From JALORV01 sp963754065 (GTDB taxonomy: Bacteria; Pseudomonadota; Gammaproteobacteria; Burkholderiales; Burkholderiaceae_F): DNA of 64,000 nucleotides. The translations under genes and the position numbers were made by a program. Of this stretch, positions 17,882 through 27,051 are shown in pieces. Every line of letters begins with the position of its first letter. Positions within the stretch are counted from its first letter, which is position 1. The stretch is from assembly GCA_963754065.1 (NCBI GenBank), contig CAVWFH010000005.1:62001-126000 (forward strand). Reading direction: 5' to 3'. Under the pieces are notes generated by a model. The model ran no database searches and had not been told where the DNA came from. It saw only the letters and a list, made by a program, of their open reading frames with translations.

Positions 17882-19318
17882 GTGAGAAAGCTGATGGCGC
17901 CCCAGCAGAGTCTGGGCAATCTTGACGCAGAGGCCGCCGCCCGCATCATCGTCGCCGCCACAGATGTCGCCTTGGTGATGGACGCCGACGGCACCATCCG
18001 TGACGTCGCCTTCGGCAGCAACGACATTCCATTGGACGGCGACAGCAAGTGGGTCGGCCGATCCTGGTCCGACATCGTCACCAGCGAAAGCCGCCCCAAG
18101 GTCGAGGCGCTGCTGAAGGACGCGGCGGAGGATGCTGCACCGCGTTGGCGCCAGCTGAATCACCCCGCGTCCGGCGGTGCCGATGTCCCGATTCTCTATT
18201 CGGCCGTTCGCACCGGCCGGCGCGGGCGCGTGGTTGCACTGGGGCGGGACCTGCGAACCATGTCCTCGCTGCAGCAGAGCCTCATGGACGCGCAACGCTC
18301 GATGGAGCGCGAATACTCGCGCCTGCGCCACGCGGAAACGCGCTATCGGCTGCTCTTCCAACTGGCGTCCGAGGCGGTGTTGATCATCAATGCAACGACG
18401 ATGAAAGTCGTCGAGGCCAATCCGACCGCAATACGGCTGCTCAACGAAGGCGGCAAGCGAACCGCTGCTGCCCGGGTGTTTCCTTATGGCTTTGACGCCG
18501 AAGGGCTGCGTTTGGTGCAGACCCAGCTCGCCACGCTGAAGGCGACCGGACGCGCAGACGACGTGGTCGCGCGCGCCGCCGACGGCCAGGCGCGCCACGT
18601 CGTTTCTGTTTCGCTGTTCCGTCACGAGGCCGAGGCGTTCTGCCTGGTGCGACTGCTGCCCTTGCATGGCGATTCACGCGCGGCCGTGGTCACGCCGGCA
18701 CAATCGCGGCTGTTGCAGGTGGTTGAGCGTCTGCCCGAGGGCCTGGTGGTTACCGATCCGAGCGGCAAGATCCTGATGGCCAACATGGCGTTCCTCGATC
18801 TGGCGCAACTGGGCTCCGAGGAGCAGGCGCGCGGCGAGTTGCTGTCGCGCTGGCTGGGCCGACCGGGAGTCGATCTTGAAGTGCTGTTGTCGAATCTGCG
18901 GCAGCATGGTTCGGTGCGCATGTTTTCCACGGAAGTGCGCGGACAGTTCGGATCCGCGACGAAGGTGGAGATCTCGGCGGTGTCGGTGCCGGAAGGCGAT
19001 CCGCCGTGCCTCGGCTTCACGGTGCGCAATTCCAGCCACTTGGGCGAGAGTCGCAGCACGGCCGAACTGCCACGGTCGATTGAGCATTTCACGGAACTGA
19101 TCGGGCGCGTGCCGTTAAAGGACCTGGTGCGCGACACGACCGACGTCATCGAACGCCTCTGCATCGAGGCCGCGCTCGAACTGACGAACGACAATCGGGC
19201 GTCCGCCGCCGAAATGCTGGGCCTGAGCCGGCAGAGCCTGTACGTCAAGCTGCGCCGCTACGGCCTGAGCGATGAGCAAGAGGCCGACGAGTCCGAGTCG
19301 GCCGACCGCAGTCCATAG
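17882..19318 (+). CDS. ppsR: Redox-responsive photosynthesis repressor PpsR/CrtJ
   Basis: PpsR/CrtJ represses bch, crt and puc-type promoters under oxygen. The 478-residue protein has an N-terminal PAS-like domain (about 20-125), a coiled Q-linker (128-155), two further PAS domains (about 155-260 and 278-385) and a C-terminal Fis-type helix-turn-helix (about 425-465, DNRASAAEMLGLSRQSLYVKL). Cys254 and Cys427 correspond to the two redox cysteines known in Rhodobacter PpsR; Cys376 is extra. GTG at 17882 is used here; ATG at 17894, with GAGAAAG before it, is an equally plausible start four residues later. It follows aerR by 56 bp. Confidence 0.94.
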   Translation: MRKLMAPQQSLGNLDAEAAARIIVAATDVALVMDADGTIRDVAFGSNDIPLDGDSKWVGRSWSDIVTSESRPKVEALLKDAAEDAAPRWRQLNHPASGGADVPILYSAVRTGRRGRVVALGRDLRTMSSLQQSLMDAQRSMEREYSRLRHAETRYRLLFQLASEAVLIINATTMKVVEANPTAIRLLNEGGKRTAAARVFPYGFDAEGLRLVQTQLATLKATGRADDVVARAADGQARHVVSVSLFRHEAEAFCLVRLLPLHGDSRAAVVTPAQSRLLQVVERLPEGLVVTDPSGKILMANMAFLDLAQLGSEEQARGELLSRWLGRPGVDLEVLLSNLRQHGSVRMFSTEVRGQFGSATKVEISAVSVPEGDPPCLGFTVRNSSHLGESRSTAELPRSIEHFTELIGRVPLKDLVRDTTDVIERLCIEAALELTNDNRASAAEMLGLSRQSLYVKLRRYGLSDEQEADESESADRSP

Positions 19319-19358
19319 AGCCGACGTGCGGCCCGCTCGCGCCTGTTGACACTTTTGC

Positions 19359-19376
19359 TGTAAGCGTAGATTGACA
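19359..19376 (+). promoter_or_regulatory. PpsR/CrtJ operator upstream of bchG
   Basis: TGT-N12-ACA matches the PpsR/CrtJ consensus exactly and lies 30 bp before the bchG ATG. A TTGACA hexamer at 19346-19351 and a second at 19371-19376, overlapping the operator, are candidate -35 elements; no strong -10 stands out. Confidence 0.65.
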
Positions 19377-19405
19377 CATTGCGCTGTCGCGCCTAAGGTG
19401 GCGCG

Positions 19406-20308
19406 ATGGCGACTTCGCTGGCTCCATGGCCCGCCCCGGGCGCGGTTCTGCAGCTGCTCAAGCCCATTACGTGGTTTCCACCGATGTGGGCGTTCGGTTG
19501 CGGCGTTGTCTCGTCCGGGGTTTCACCGGATCAGTATTGGCCGCTGATCGCCCTGGGCATTTTTCTTGCCGGCCCGATGGTCTGCGCGACGAGTCAGGCC
19601 GTGAACGACTGGTTCGACCGGCATGTCGACGCCATCAACGAACCGGACCGTCCGATCCCATCCGGTCGCATTCCGGGACGTTGGGGGCTCAACATCGCAA
19701 TCCTGTGGACCGCCTTGTCATTTGCCGTGGCCGCACTGCTGGGGCCATGGGTCCTGGCCGCGGCGACGTTTGGCCTGGTGCTGGCGTGGCTGTACAGCGC
19801 GCCGCCGGTACGGTTGAAGCAGAACGGCTGGTGGGGCAATGCCGCCGTCGGCCTTTGCTATGAGGGGCTGCCGTGGATCACCGGCGCCGCCGTGATGCTC
19901 GGCGGCGGCGCGCCAAGATCGGAAGTTCTGCTGCTGGCGGGGCTGTACAGCCTCGGGGCCCACGGCATCATGACCCTCAACGACTTCAAGTCGATGCGTG
20001 GCGACGCGCGCATGGGAATCGCCTCGCTGCCGGTGCAACTGGGCGCGCAGGGCGCCGCAAGGCTTGCCTGCGCTGTCATGGCGCTGCCGCAGGCGATGGT
20101 TGTCGCACTGCTGCTCGGCTGGGGAGCGCAATTTCACGCGCTCGCGGTCGCGACGTTGCTGGCGATCCAACTGCTGCTGATGTGGCGCTTTCTGCAGAAG
20201 CCCGTGGAGCGCGCCACCTGGTACAGCGCGCTCGGCGTCAACTTCTATGTGATCGGCATGCTGGTCAGCGCTTTCGCCGTCGGCGCAATGGCCCGAGGAA
20301 GCGCATGA
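19406..20308 (+). CDS. bchG: Bacteriochlorophyll synthase BchG
   Basis: BchG is a membrane UbiA-family prenyltransferase that esterifies bacteriochlorophyllide with geranylgeranyl (or phytyl) diphosphate. The 300-residue protein has about eight to nine helices and the aspartate-rich site spread over NDWFDRHVDAINEPDRP, followed by IPSGRIPG. A second conserved loop lies at TLNDFKSMRGD. The stop overlaps the next gene as ATGA. Confidence 0.96.
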   Translation: MATSLAPWPAPGAVLQLLKPITWFPPMWAFGCGVVSSGVSPDQYWPLIALGIFLAGPMVCATSQAVNDWFDRHVDAINEPDRPIPSGRIPGRWGLNIAILWTALSFAVAALLGPWVLAAATFGLVLAWLYSAPPVRLKQNGWWGNAAVGLCYEGLPWITGAAVMLGGGAPRSEVLLLAGLYSLGAHGIMTLNDFKSMRGDARMGIASLPVQLGAQGAARLACAVMALPQAMVVALLLGWGAQFHALAVATLLAIQLLLMWRFLQKPVERATWYSALGVNFYVIGMLVSAFAVGAMARGSA

Positions 20309-21645
20309 AGCCGCTGGGTTGGCTCGGCATCATGCGCCTCGGTCTCGTGCAGACCGCTCTCGGTGCCATCGTCATCCTCACCACCTCGACGATGAATCGC
20401 GTGATGGTGGTCGAGTTGGCGTTGCCGGCGACGTTGCCGGGCGTGCTGGTCGGCCTGCATTACGCCATCCAGCTGCTACGACCGCGCCTCGGCTACGGCT
20501 CCGATGTCGGCGGCCGGCGCACGCCGTGGATCATCGGGGGCATGGCGATTCTCGGCGCGGGTGCCGTGCTGGCCGCGCTTGCGATTACCTTGCTGCCATC
20601 GAAGCCCGTCGGCGGGACGCTGCTCGCAGCACTGGCGTTTTGCGCGGTTGGAATCGGCGTCGGTGCCTCGGGGACGACGCTGCTGGTCCTGCTCGCGCAG
20701 CGTGTCGCCGAGGAGCGGCGACCGGCCGCTGCGACGATTACGTGGATGATGATGATTCTCGGTTTCGTCGTCACCGCGGCCGTCGCTGGGCGACTGCTCG
20801 ACCCGTACTCCCCGGCGCGCCTGGTCGCTGTGACCGCCAGCGTCGCGGCCATTGCACTGCTGGTCACCACGGCCGCGGTGTGGGGCATGGAAGGTCCGCG
20901 CACGCCGCCAAGCGTGGCTGCTGCGCGTGCTCTTCGCACCTCGGTGCCGTTTCTCACTGCCTTGGTGCAGGTGTGGTCCGAGCCGGCGGCTCGCCGTTTT
21001 ACCGTGTTCGTGTTCCTGTCGATGCTGGCGTACAGCCTGCAGGACCTGATACTCGAGCCCTACGCTGGGCTGGTCTTCGGATTCACCCCCGGTGAGTCAA
21101 CCCAGCTCGCCAGCGTGCAGCACGGCGGCGTGCTGGTCGGGATGCTCTTCGTCGCCGTGTCGGGCAGCGTTATCGGCGGTCGCTTCCTGGGGTCGATGCG
21201 ACTGTGGATAGTGGGCGGCTGCCTGGCTTCAGCGCTTGCTCTCTTCGGCCTCGCCATCAGCGGGTTCATCACCTCGTGGCCGCTCCGGTTGAATGTGTTC
21301 GCGCTGGGCGCGGCCAACGGCGCCTTCGCGGTGGCCGCCATCGGCTCGATGATGACGCTCGCCGGGCAGGGCACCGGCCACCGGCAGGGTCTGCGCATGG
21401 GACTCTGGGGCGCGTCGCAGGCGATCGCCTTCGGGCTCGGAGGTGTCCTCGGCACGCTCGCGGTCGACATCGCGCGCTGGCTTCTGCAAAGCACCGAGGT
21501 CGCGTACGCCACCGTGTTCGGCGGCGAGGCGGTGCTCTTCGTGGTCTCGGCGGCGATTGCCGCGCGCCTGGCACTGCCGGCCGCTCGCACCCGAACGGCA
21601 ACCCGCTCGCTGCCAGGCCTTTCCAGTTCTCTGGCACGGCGGTGA
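20305..21645 (+). CDS. PucC/LhaA-family MFS protein of the bchG-bchP operon
   Basis: This 446-residue protein of about 12 membrane helices belongs to the PucC family (the Rhodobacter ORF428/bch2-like branch). It shows STMNRVMVVELALPATLPG in the first helices and a LRPRLGYGSD.GGRRTPWIIGG loop. The start is fixed by ATGA overlap with bchG; a longer upstream frame is only a shadow of bchG. Its place between synthase and geranylgeranyl reductase suggests handling of new bacteriochlorophyll during pigment-protein assembly. That is inferred from family and context. Confidence 0.9.
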   Translation: MKPLGWLGIMRLGLVQTALGAIVILTTSTMNRVMVVELALPATLPGVLVGLHYAIQLLRPRLGYGSDVGGRRTPWIIGGMAILGAGAVLAALAITLLPSKPVGGTLLAALAFCAVGIGVGASGTTLLVLLAQRVAEERRPAAATITWMMMILGFVVTAAVAGRLLDPYSPARLVAVTASVAAIALLVTTAAVWGMEGPRTPPSVAAARALRTSVPFLTALVQVWSEPAARRFTVFVFLSMLAYSLQDLILEPYAGLVFGFTPGESTQLASVQHGGVLVGMLFVAVSGSVIGGRFLGSMRLWIVGGCLASALALFGLAISGFITSWPLRLNVFALGAANGAFAVAAIGSMMTLAGQGTGHRQGLRMGLWGASQAIAFGLGGVLGTLAVDIARWLLQSTEVAYATVFGGEAVLFVVSAAIAARLALPAARTRTATRSLPGLSSSLARR

Positions 21646-21649
21646 AACG

Positions 21650-22836
21650 ATGAGTCTTCAGACGTATGACGCGATCGTGGTCGGTGGTGGTCCGGCCGGC
21701 GCAACAGCCGCGACGGACCTGGCGCGCCGCGGCCGGTCGGTGATGCTGCTCGATCGCGCCGGCCGCATCAAGCCGTGCGGTGGAGCGATTCCGCCGCGGC
21801 TGATCGAGGAGTTTGCGATACCGGAGTCGCTGCTGGTGGCGCGCATTGTGTCGGCCCGCATGCTGTCTCCGTCGGATCGGCGCGTCGACATGCCGATCAA
21901 TGGTGGCTTCGTCGGCATGGTTGATCGCGAGCACTTCGACGAGTGGTTGCGCGCGCGCGCTGCGTCGGGCGGGGCAACCCGCGCGACGGGTACCTATCAG
22001 TCGATGCGACGCCTCGACGACGGCCTCACCGTCGTCACCTACCGCGACGAGGCAGGGCAGGATCGCGCAGCCGGTGCGCGTGCGGTGATCGGGGCGGACG
22101 GGGCACGCTCCGCGGTGGCGCGCGACGCGGTGGCGTGCGCGGACGAGGGCAGCTTCGTGTTCGCCTATCACGAGATCGTCCGCGCGCCACAGACGCCGGG
22201 CGCCGATTACCTGGCGAGCCGCTGCGACGTCATCTATCGGGGCGAGTTGTCTCCTGATTTTTACTCGTGGGTGTTCCCGCACGGCGATACCGTCAGCATC
22301 GGCACCGGTACGGCGATAAAGGGGTTCTCGATGCGCGATGCGGTCACGCAGCTTGCGTCGTGAACTCGGGCTCGAGCGCGAGGAGACGCTGCGACGCGAA
22401 GGGGCGCCGATTCCGCTGCGTCCGTTGCGTCGCTGGGACAACGGTCGCGATGTCGTGCTGGCGGGCGATGCAGCCGGCGTGGTGGCACCGGCGTCCGGCG
22501 AAGGCATCTACTACGCGATGGCAGGCGGCCGCATGGCCGCCGCCGCGGTCGACGAGTTCCTGACCACGGGCGATGCGACGCGCACTCGGCAATGCACGCC
22601 GCCAGTTCATGCGGGCTCATGGCCGCGTCTTCATGGTGCTCGGCATCATGCAGCGCTTCTGGTACGCCAGTGACGCGCGACGCGAGCGTTTCGTCAGCAT
22701 CTGTCGCGACAAGGACGTGCAGGACCTGACCTGGCAGGCCTATATGCACAAGAAGCTGGTGCGCGCGCGGCCGCTGGCGCACTTGCGCATTTTCGCCAAG
22801 GACGTCGCGCACCTGCTCGGACTCGCCCGCGTATGA
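21650..22836 (+). pseudogene. bchP: Geranylgeranyl bacteriochlorophyll reductase BchP, interrupted by two single-base insertions
   Basis: BchP is a flavoprotein that reduces the geranylgeranyl tail to phytyl. The N-terminus carries the FAD motif VVGGGPAGATAATDLARRG and KPCGGAIPPRL. The frame breaks after SMRDAVTQL (one extra G near 22355) and resumes as RRELGLEREE, with GDAAGVVAPASGEGIYYAM. It breaks again near 22578, after FLTTGDA, where removal of one A gives RALGNARRQFMRAHG and the normal end. With both bases removed the protein is 394 residues, standard for the family, and ends at TGA overlapping tspO. Recent inactivation would leave geranylgeranylated pigment; sequencing error is the alternative. 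Confidence 0.9.
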
Positions 22837-23339
22837 CGTCGCGTACGGGTGCCGGCCGGCGCGTCGCTGTGCCGGTCGCAGTCGCCGCGATCTCGGCCCT
22901 GGCCGTGGCGATGCTCGGCGCGCTGATGACCGAGCTCGGTGACTGGTACTTCGGCCTGCGGCAGCCGCCATGGAAGCCCCCCGACTGGCTGTTCGGGCCG
23001 GCTTGGACGTTGATCTTCGCGCTCACGGCGGCCGCCGGCGTCACGGCATGGCGCGACATGCAAGGTAAGGCACCACGCGAGTGGTTGCTCGTTCTATTTG
23101 CGCTGAATGGCTTCCTCAACGTGCTCTGGAGCCTCCTGTTCTTTCGACTGCAACGGCCGGACTGGGCGCAGTTCGAGGTCGCTTTCCTGTGGTTGTCGAT
23201 CGTCGTGCTGATCGTCTTTGTCGGCCGCCATTCGCGGCTCGCCGCCGGACTGCTGCTGCCCTACCTCGCCTGGGTCTCGTTCGCGGCTGTTCTCAATGGC
23301 GCCGTGGTGCGCCTCAACGCACCGTTCGGAGGCGGTTGA
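22833..23339 (+). CDS. tspO: TspO/MBR family membrane protein
   Basis: This 168-residue protein has five membrane helices and family signatures WYFGLRQPPWKPPDW, FGPAWT and NVLWSLLFF. Bacterial TspO binds porphyrins and in Rhodobacter negatively affects photosynthesis gene expression under oxygen. The ATG overlaps the bchP stop (ATGA), so it belongs to the bchG-to-tspO operon. Its context supports a role in tetrapyrrole homeostasis or signalling. Confidence 0.93.
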   Translation: MTSRTGAGRRVAVPVAVAAISALAVAMLGALMTELGDWYFGLRQPPWKPPDWLFGPAWTLIFALTAAAGVTAWRDMQGKAPREWLLVLFALNGFLNVLWSLLFFRLQRPDWAQFEVAFLWLSIVVLIVFVGRHSRLAAGLLLPYLAWVSFAAVLNGAVVRLNAPFGGG

Positions 23340-23368
23340 CACGTCGGTTCCGGCCGTGTCCACCACAC

Positions 23369-23644
23369 ATGCAGCACCTGGTTCTTTCCGGACGGATCAT
23401 CGATCTCATCCTGTTGCTGATCGCCGCTGAGTTCATCGTGCTCGGCGTCATGAGGGCACGCCGTCGGGTCGGACCCGGCTGGCGCGCCATGTTGCCCAAC
23501 CTGCTTGCCGGGGCAGCGCTGCTGATGGCAGTGCGGGCGGCCATCACCGACGCCACGTGGCCCTGGACAGCCGTGTGGCTGGCGGCGGCAGGCCTGGCGC
23601 ATGCGGCTGACCTGCGTGCACGCTGGCTCGCCGCGCGACGCTGA
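23369..23644 (+). CDS. Small membrane protein, unknown function
   Basis: This 91-residue protein has three predicted membrane segments (about 6-28, 40-58 and 62-80) separated by arginine-rich loops (RARRRVGPGWR and LRARWLAARR). I do not recognise a family. It begins 29 bp after tspO on the same strand and is the last gene before the non-photosynthetic island, so it is probably co-transcribed with the bch genes. The hydrophobic pattern and start context support a real gene; the function is open. Confidence 0.6.
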   Translation: MQHLVLSGRIIDLILLLIAAEFIVLGVMRARRRVGPGWRAMLPNLLAGAALLMAVRAAITDATWPWTAVWLAAAGLAHAADLRARWLAARR

Positions 23645-24042
23645 GCATCCGAGTCGACCAGGCTGATCACGTTCGGAACGATCCCGACCAAGGAGGCCCT
23701 TGGATTACTGGGCCGGCAAAGTTCGGAAATGAGACCGTGTGCCGCCTAATCGCGCGCATGCCGGCGGAACTAAGTTCGGAACGTGGGCGCGACAACGGCT
23801 TCTGGGAATCGCCTATAGATAGCACCCAACCCAGAGCTGTCGTCAGTAGTTTCCGAAAGCGGTCCCGAATCGTCGCCCAGCAGCGGACTTCGTGTCGGCC
23901 TCGCCAAGGCGCCCCGCCGGTGCTGCCGCGGTCGAAGACCAATGTGGCGGACACTTGGAAATGCGTTTGTCCTACGCCGTAGGAGCCCGCGATTCGGAGT
24001 GGGCTACTCTACTCGCCCGCTTTCTGGCATTGACCCACCACG
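23645..24042. other. Spacer at the PGC/island junction with GTTCGGAA repeats
   Basis: No convincing gene is seen; frames of 80-95 codons exist on both strands but match nothing I recognise. The stretch holds three copies of GTTCGGAA (23671, 23721 and 23774), about 50 bp apart. The third lies in the 16-bp inverted repeat shared with position 29365. Confidence 0.5.
23768..23783 (+). repeat. Left copy of 16-bp inverted repeat bounding the island
   Basis: AACTAAGTTCGGAACG here is the exact reverse complement of 29365-29380. Partial copies of its GTTCGGAAC core occur nearby (23671, 23721) and at 25622. No transposase or integrase is visible inside. Confidence 0.6.
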
Positions 24043-25455
24043 ATGCGTCTCGCATTGTTCGTAGGCCTCGCCGCTGCTCTCGCACTGGGCGGCGGGTGCG
24101 CCTCACGACCGATCAACGAGCCGATCGCGAAAGTCGACCCCGCGCACGGGTACCGAACGGAGTTGCGCCTCGCGAGCCGACCGGACAGCGATCCTCGCTC
24201 GCTGATCGTTCTCGCGTTCTCGGGTGGCGGCACGCGGGCGGCGGCGCTGTCCTACGGCGTCCTCGAAGAGCTGCGCCGCACCGAGGTCACCGTTGACGCC
24301 CAGCGCCGGCGGCTGCTCGACGAGGTGGACCTGATCTCCGGCGTGTCGGGCGGCAGCTTCACTGCGCTTTCCTATGCTCTGTACGGCGAAAGGCTGTTCG
24401 ACGAGTACGAGACTCGTTTCCTCAAGCGCGACGTGCAAGGCGCACTCATCGCGCGCACCTTCAATCCGCTCAACTGGCCGAAGCTCGTCGGCGGGTCGTA
24501 TGGGCGCTCGGAACTCGCTGCGGACTACTACGACGAAATCCTGTTCGAGGGGGCGACCTTCGGCAGTCTGCTAGACAAGCCGACGCCGATGGTGGCCGTC
24601 ACCGGCACCGACATCTCGACCGGTGCGCGGCTCGGGTTCACGCAGTCCGACTTCGACCTGCTGTGCACCGACCTGAGCAAGGTTTCGCTCGCGCGCGCCG
24701 CCGCCGCCTCGTCCGCGGTGCCGATCGTTCTCTCGCCGGTCACGTTCAACAACTACGGCGGAACGTGCGGCTACCAGTACATGGACCTGCTCGCCGAGCT
24801 CCGCAAGCCCGGCCACCGCAGCCGTGCGGCCGGACGTGCACTGATGCGCCACCGCGAGCTCCAGGACTTCGAGCGCAGCGGCGAGCGCCCTTTCATCCAC
24901 ATCGTGGACGGGGGCGTCTCCGACAACCTCGGCCTGCGCGGCGTGCTTGAAGGGCTCGAGGTAGTCGAGGCAAGCCCGACCTTCCGGCAGGCCGCTGGCC
25001 TCCACCGTTTGGTGCGGATCGCGGTGATCGTCGTGAACGCGCGTTCTGCGCCACCCACGGACTGGGACCGCAGCGAGTTCCCTCCCGGCATCGTCGCCCA
25101 GCTCGCGCAGTCGGCCAGCGTACCGATCGACCGCAACTCGTACGAACTCGTGCAACTGGTGAAGGACATGGCCGAGCGCTGGGACAGCCAGCGCGAACTC
25201 ACGGTCGCCCGCCAGCGCCTCGCCGGGGCGACCGAGGCCGAGGCGCGGACCCGCATCGGGCAGATCGAGGTGTTCACGATCGACGTCAGCTTTGAGAATC
25301 TTGCCGATCCCGCGGAGCGCGACTACTTCATGAACCAGCCCACGACCTTCGCGCTGCCGCCCGAGACGATCGACCGCCTGCGCACGGTCGCTGGGCGGCT
25401 GCTCCGCGAGTCACCCGACTACCAGCAGCTCCTCAAGGATTTCCACCGGCCGTAA
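24043..25455 (+). CDS. Patatin-like phospholipase, exported (probable lipoprotein)
   Basis: This 470-residue protein has an N-terminal signal segment with a possible lipoprotein cysteine at residue 19 (GGGCAS), although the lipobox is not canonical. The patatin core shows the oxyanion loop GGGTR (61-65), nucleophile elbow GVSGG with Ser102, and the catalytic DGG with Asp289 (HIVDGGVSDN). These give a Ser-Asp dyad lipid acyl hydrolase, likely acting in the envelope. It is the only plus-strand gene of the island. Substrate is unknown. Confidence 0.9.
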   Translation: MRLALFVGLAAALALGGGCASRPINEPIAKVDPAHGYRTELRLASRPDSDPRSLIVLAFSGGGTRAAALSYGVLEELRRTEVTVDAQRRRLLDEVDLISGVSGGSFTALSYALYGERLFDEYETRFLKRDVQGALIARTFNPLNWPKLVGGSYGRSELAADYYDEILFEGATFGSLLDKPTPMVAVTGTDISTGARLGFTQSDFDLLCTDLSKVSLARAAAASSAVPIVLSPVTFNNYGGTCGYQYMDLLAELRKPGHRSRAAGRALMRHRELQDFERSGERPFIHIVDGGVSDNLGLRGVLEGLEVVEASPTFRQAAGLHRLVRIAVIVVNARSAPPTDWDRSEFPPGIVAQLAQSASVPIDRNSYELVQLVKDMAERWDSQRELTVARQRLAGATEAEARTRIGQIEVFTIDVSFENLADPAERDYFMNQPTTFALPPETIDRLRTVAGRLLRESPDYQQLLKDFHRP

Positions 25456-25618
25456 GCGCTGACGCTCGCCTCGCGGGTGGAGCGCCTTCAGCCGCTCGCT
25501 AGCCGGGTCCCGATGGCTGCTTCGGTCCTAATGCCAACAACGTCGGCTTCCCGCCGCGCGATCGATGTGCAGCTGGGGACCGCTCCTGCCCGAATCGCGC
25601 CTTGTCTTGAGTGCTTCG

Positions 25619-26233
25619 TTAGTTCGGAACACGCTCGAGAACAATCTCCCAGAGTGCCTTGGGACTTTCGTATTTGTGTGTCACCACATGCTGCCGCGAC
25701 AGCTCGAGCCATCCTGAAGTGAAGAGCCTGTCCAGAGATCCTTCATCAAAGAAGCGCTTCGGGGAGCCGTCGACCATGTAGTACCCCGGCTCGATCTCGG
25801 GATGACCACTGGCGCCGTAGTTGTGGTCTTCAGTCGAGTTGAGGCGACAAAGAAGAACGCCGCCGACGGCAAGAGCACTCCTCACCCGTTGAACTAGAGC
25901 GACGGTTTCCCCCCAGTTGAAATAGTGCAGCGAGAGACTCGCGACCACCGCCCCATAGGTGGACGTTTCTGCCGCGAGCAGCTGACGAAAGTCCTGGCAC
26001 AAGATCTTTGCCTGGGGAACGCGGGCGCGCGCGCGCTCACAGGCCACCCGATCGAGATCAACCGAGACCACGTCAAAGCCGGCCTCTGCAAGGGTCAAGG
26101 TGTCTTGGCCGCTGCCGCAGCCGAGTTCTAGGATGGGTCTTCCGGCGCTCCGTTCGCCAAGCAGCACGACCCATCGATCAAGCCAAGCGTCACGACGGCA
26201 CGCGACAGCGCTGTCGTTACTCCAAGCGCCCAT
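25619..26233 (-). CDS. Class I SAM-dependent methyltransferase, substrate unknown
   Basis: This 204-residue protein has motif I LELGCGSGQDTLTLAEAGF (about residues 35-53), an acidic VSVDLD after beta-2 and a SLSLHYFNW motif IV region, as in the TehB/methyltransferase-11 group. The C-terminus carries KALWEIVLERV. The last codons and stop lie within a GTTCGGAAC repeat copy. G+C appears lower than in the flanking PGC, consistent with acquired DNA. Confidence 0.8.
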   Translation of the reverse strand: MGAWSNDSAVACRRDAWLDRWVVLLGERSAGRPILELGCGSGQDTLTLAEAGFDVVSVDLDRVACERARARVPQAKILCQDFRQLLAAETSTYGAVVASLSLHYFNWGETVALVQRVRSALAVGGVLLCRLNSTEDHNYGASGHPEIEPGYYMVDGSPKRFFDEGSLDRLFTSGWLELSRQHVVTHKYESPKALWEIVLERVPN

Positions 26234-26344
26234 TTCTCATTCCCCTGTTGGCAAGCCGCAAATCTATCCCGACGGCAGCGAGTCGGAAATAGTCCGGTTT
26301 CGGGCCACCTGCAACGCGGTGCCCATGGCCGGTGTTGGCCGTTG

Positions 26345-26905
26345 TTAGCCGCGCGCGCGCCGGTAGTGCATAGCGACGGCGCCGTTGTGGAGCGGCGTCG
26401 CCGAGACCATCTCGAGCCGTCGCGTGCTGGGCAGTCCGCTCTGGTACAGAGTCGGGCCGTGACCGGCGATCCTGGGGTGGACGAGGAACTTGTACTCGTC
26501 GATAAGATCCAGCCGGTCCAGTTCGGTCGCGAGCTTGCCGCTACCGAGGAGCACGCCGGAAGGGGTTGCGTCCTTGAGCTTCTGCACGCTCGTACGCAAG
26601 TCGCCGCCGATGTGGTGGCTGTTGGTCCACGGGAAGTCCGTTCGCGTCGAGGACACGACGTACTTCGGCTTGGCCTCCAGCTTGACTGCCCACTCGCGTA
26701 TTGACGGAGGCGCCTCCTCGGCGCCGCGAGCGACTGCCGGCCAGTAGCTCTCCATCATCTCGTAGGTGACGCGGCCCCACAGCATCGCCCCTCCCTCGTC
26801 CATGAGACGGGTGAAGAAAGCGTGTGTCTCGTCGTCCGCGATTCCCTCCCGATGGTCTAGGCAACCGTCGAGCGTTACGTTGATGCTAAAGGTCAAGAGT
26901 CCCAT
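26345..26905 (-). CDS. RibD C-terminal/dihydrofolate-reductase-fold protein
   Basis: From ATG 26905 the protein is 186 residues and begins GLLTFSINVTLDGCLDH, the typical opening of stand-alone RibD_C/DHFR-like reductases, with GRVTYEMMESYWP and GSGKLATELDRLDLIDEY later. It probably binds NAD(P)H; its substrate is unknown. The frame extends upstream to 27097 but those residues lack the fold. No good ribosome site is visible. It lies between the LanC-like gene and the methyltransferase, on the same strand. Confidence 0.8.
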   Translation of the reverse strand: MGLLTFSINVTLDGCLDHREGIADDETHAFFTRLMDEGGAMLWGRVTYEMMESYWPAVARGAEEAPPSIREWAVKLEAKPKYVVSSTRTDFPWTNSHHIGGDLRTSVQKLKDATPSGVLLGSGKLATELDRLDLIDEYKFLVHPRIAGHGPTLYQSGLPSTRRLEMVSATPLHNGAVAMHYRRARG

Positions 26906-27051
26906 GGCGAACGGGCTATCGAGTTGGATGAGCGACGGACTGTCAGCTTTTGACCAGTTTGCCCACTCCAAGGAGTGTCCGCCACTGGCCGCGTTCACAC
27001 GCGAGAGGCGGCGGCGATGCTGAGACCGTTGCAGGGAGCTGGTTAGTTTTA

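Noticed and set aside
23667..23954. A 95-codon minus-strand frame in the junction spacer
   Set aside because: No recognisable domain, signal or ribosome site, and it spans the GTTCGGAA repeats.
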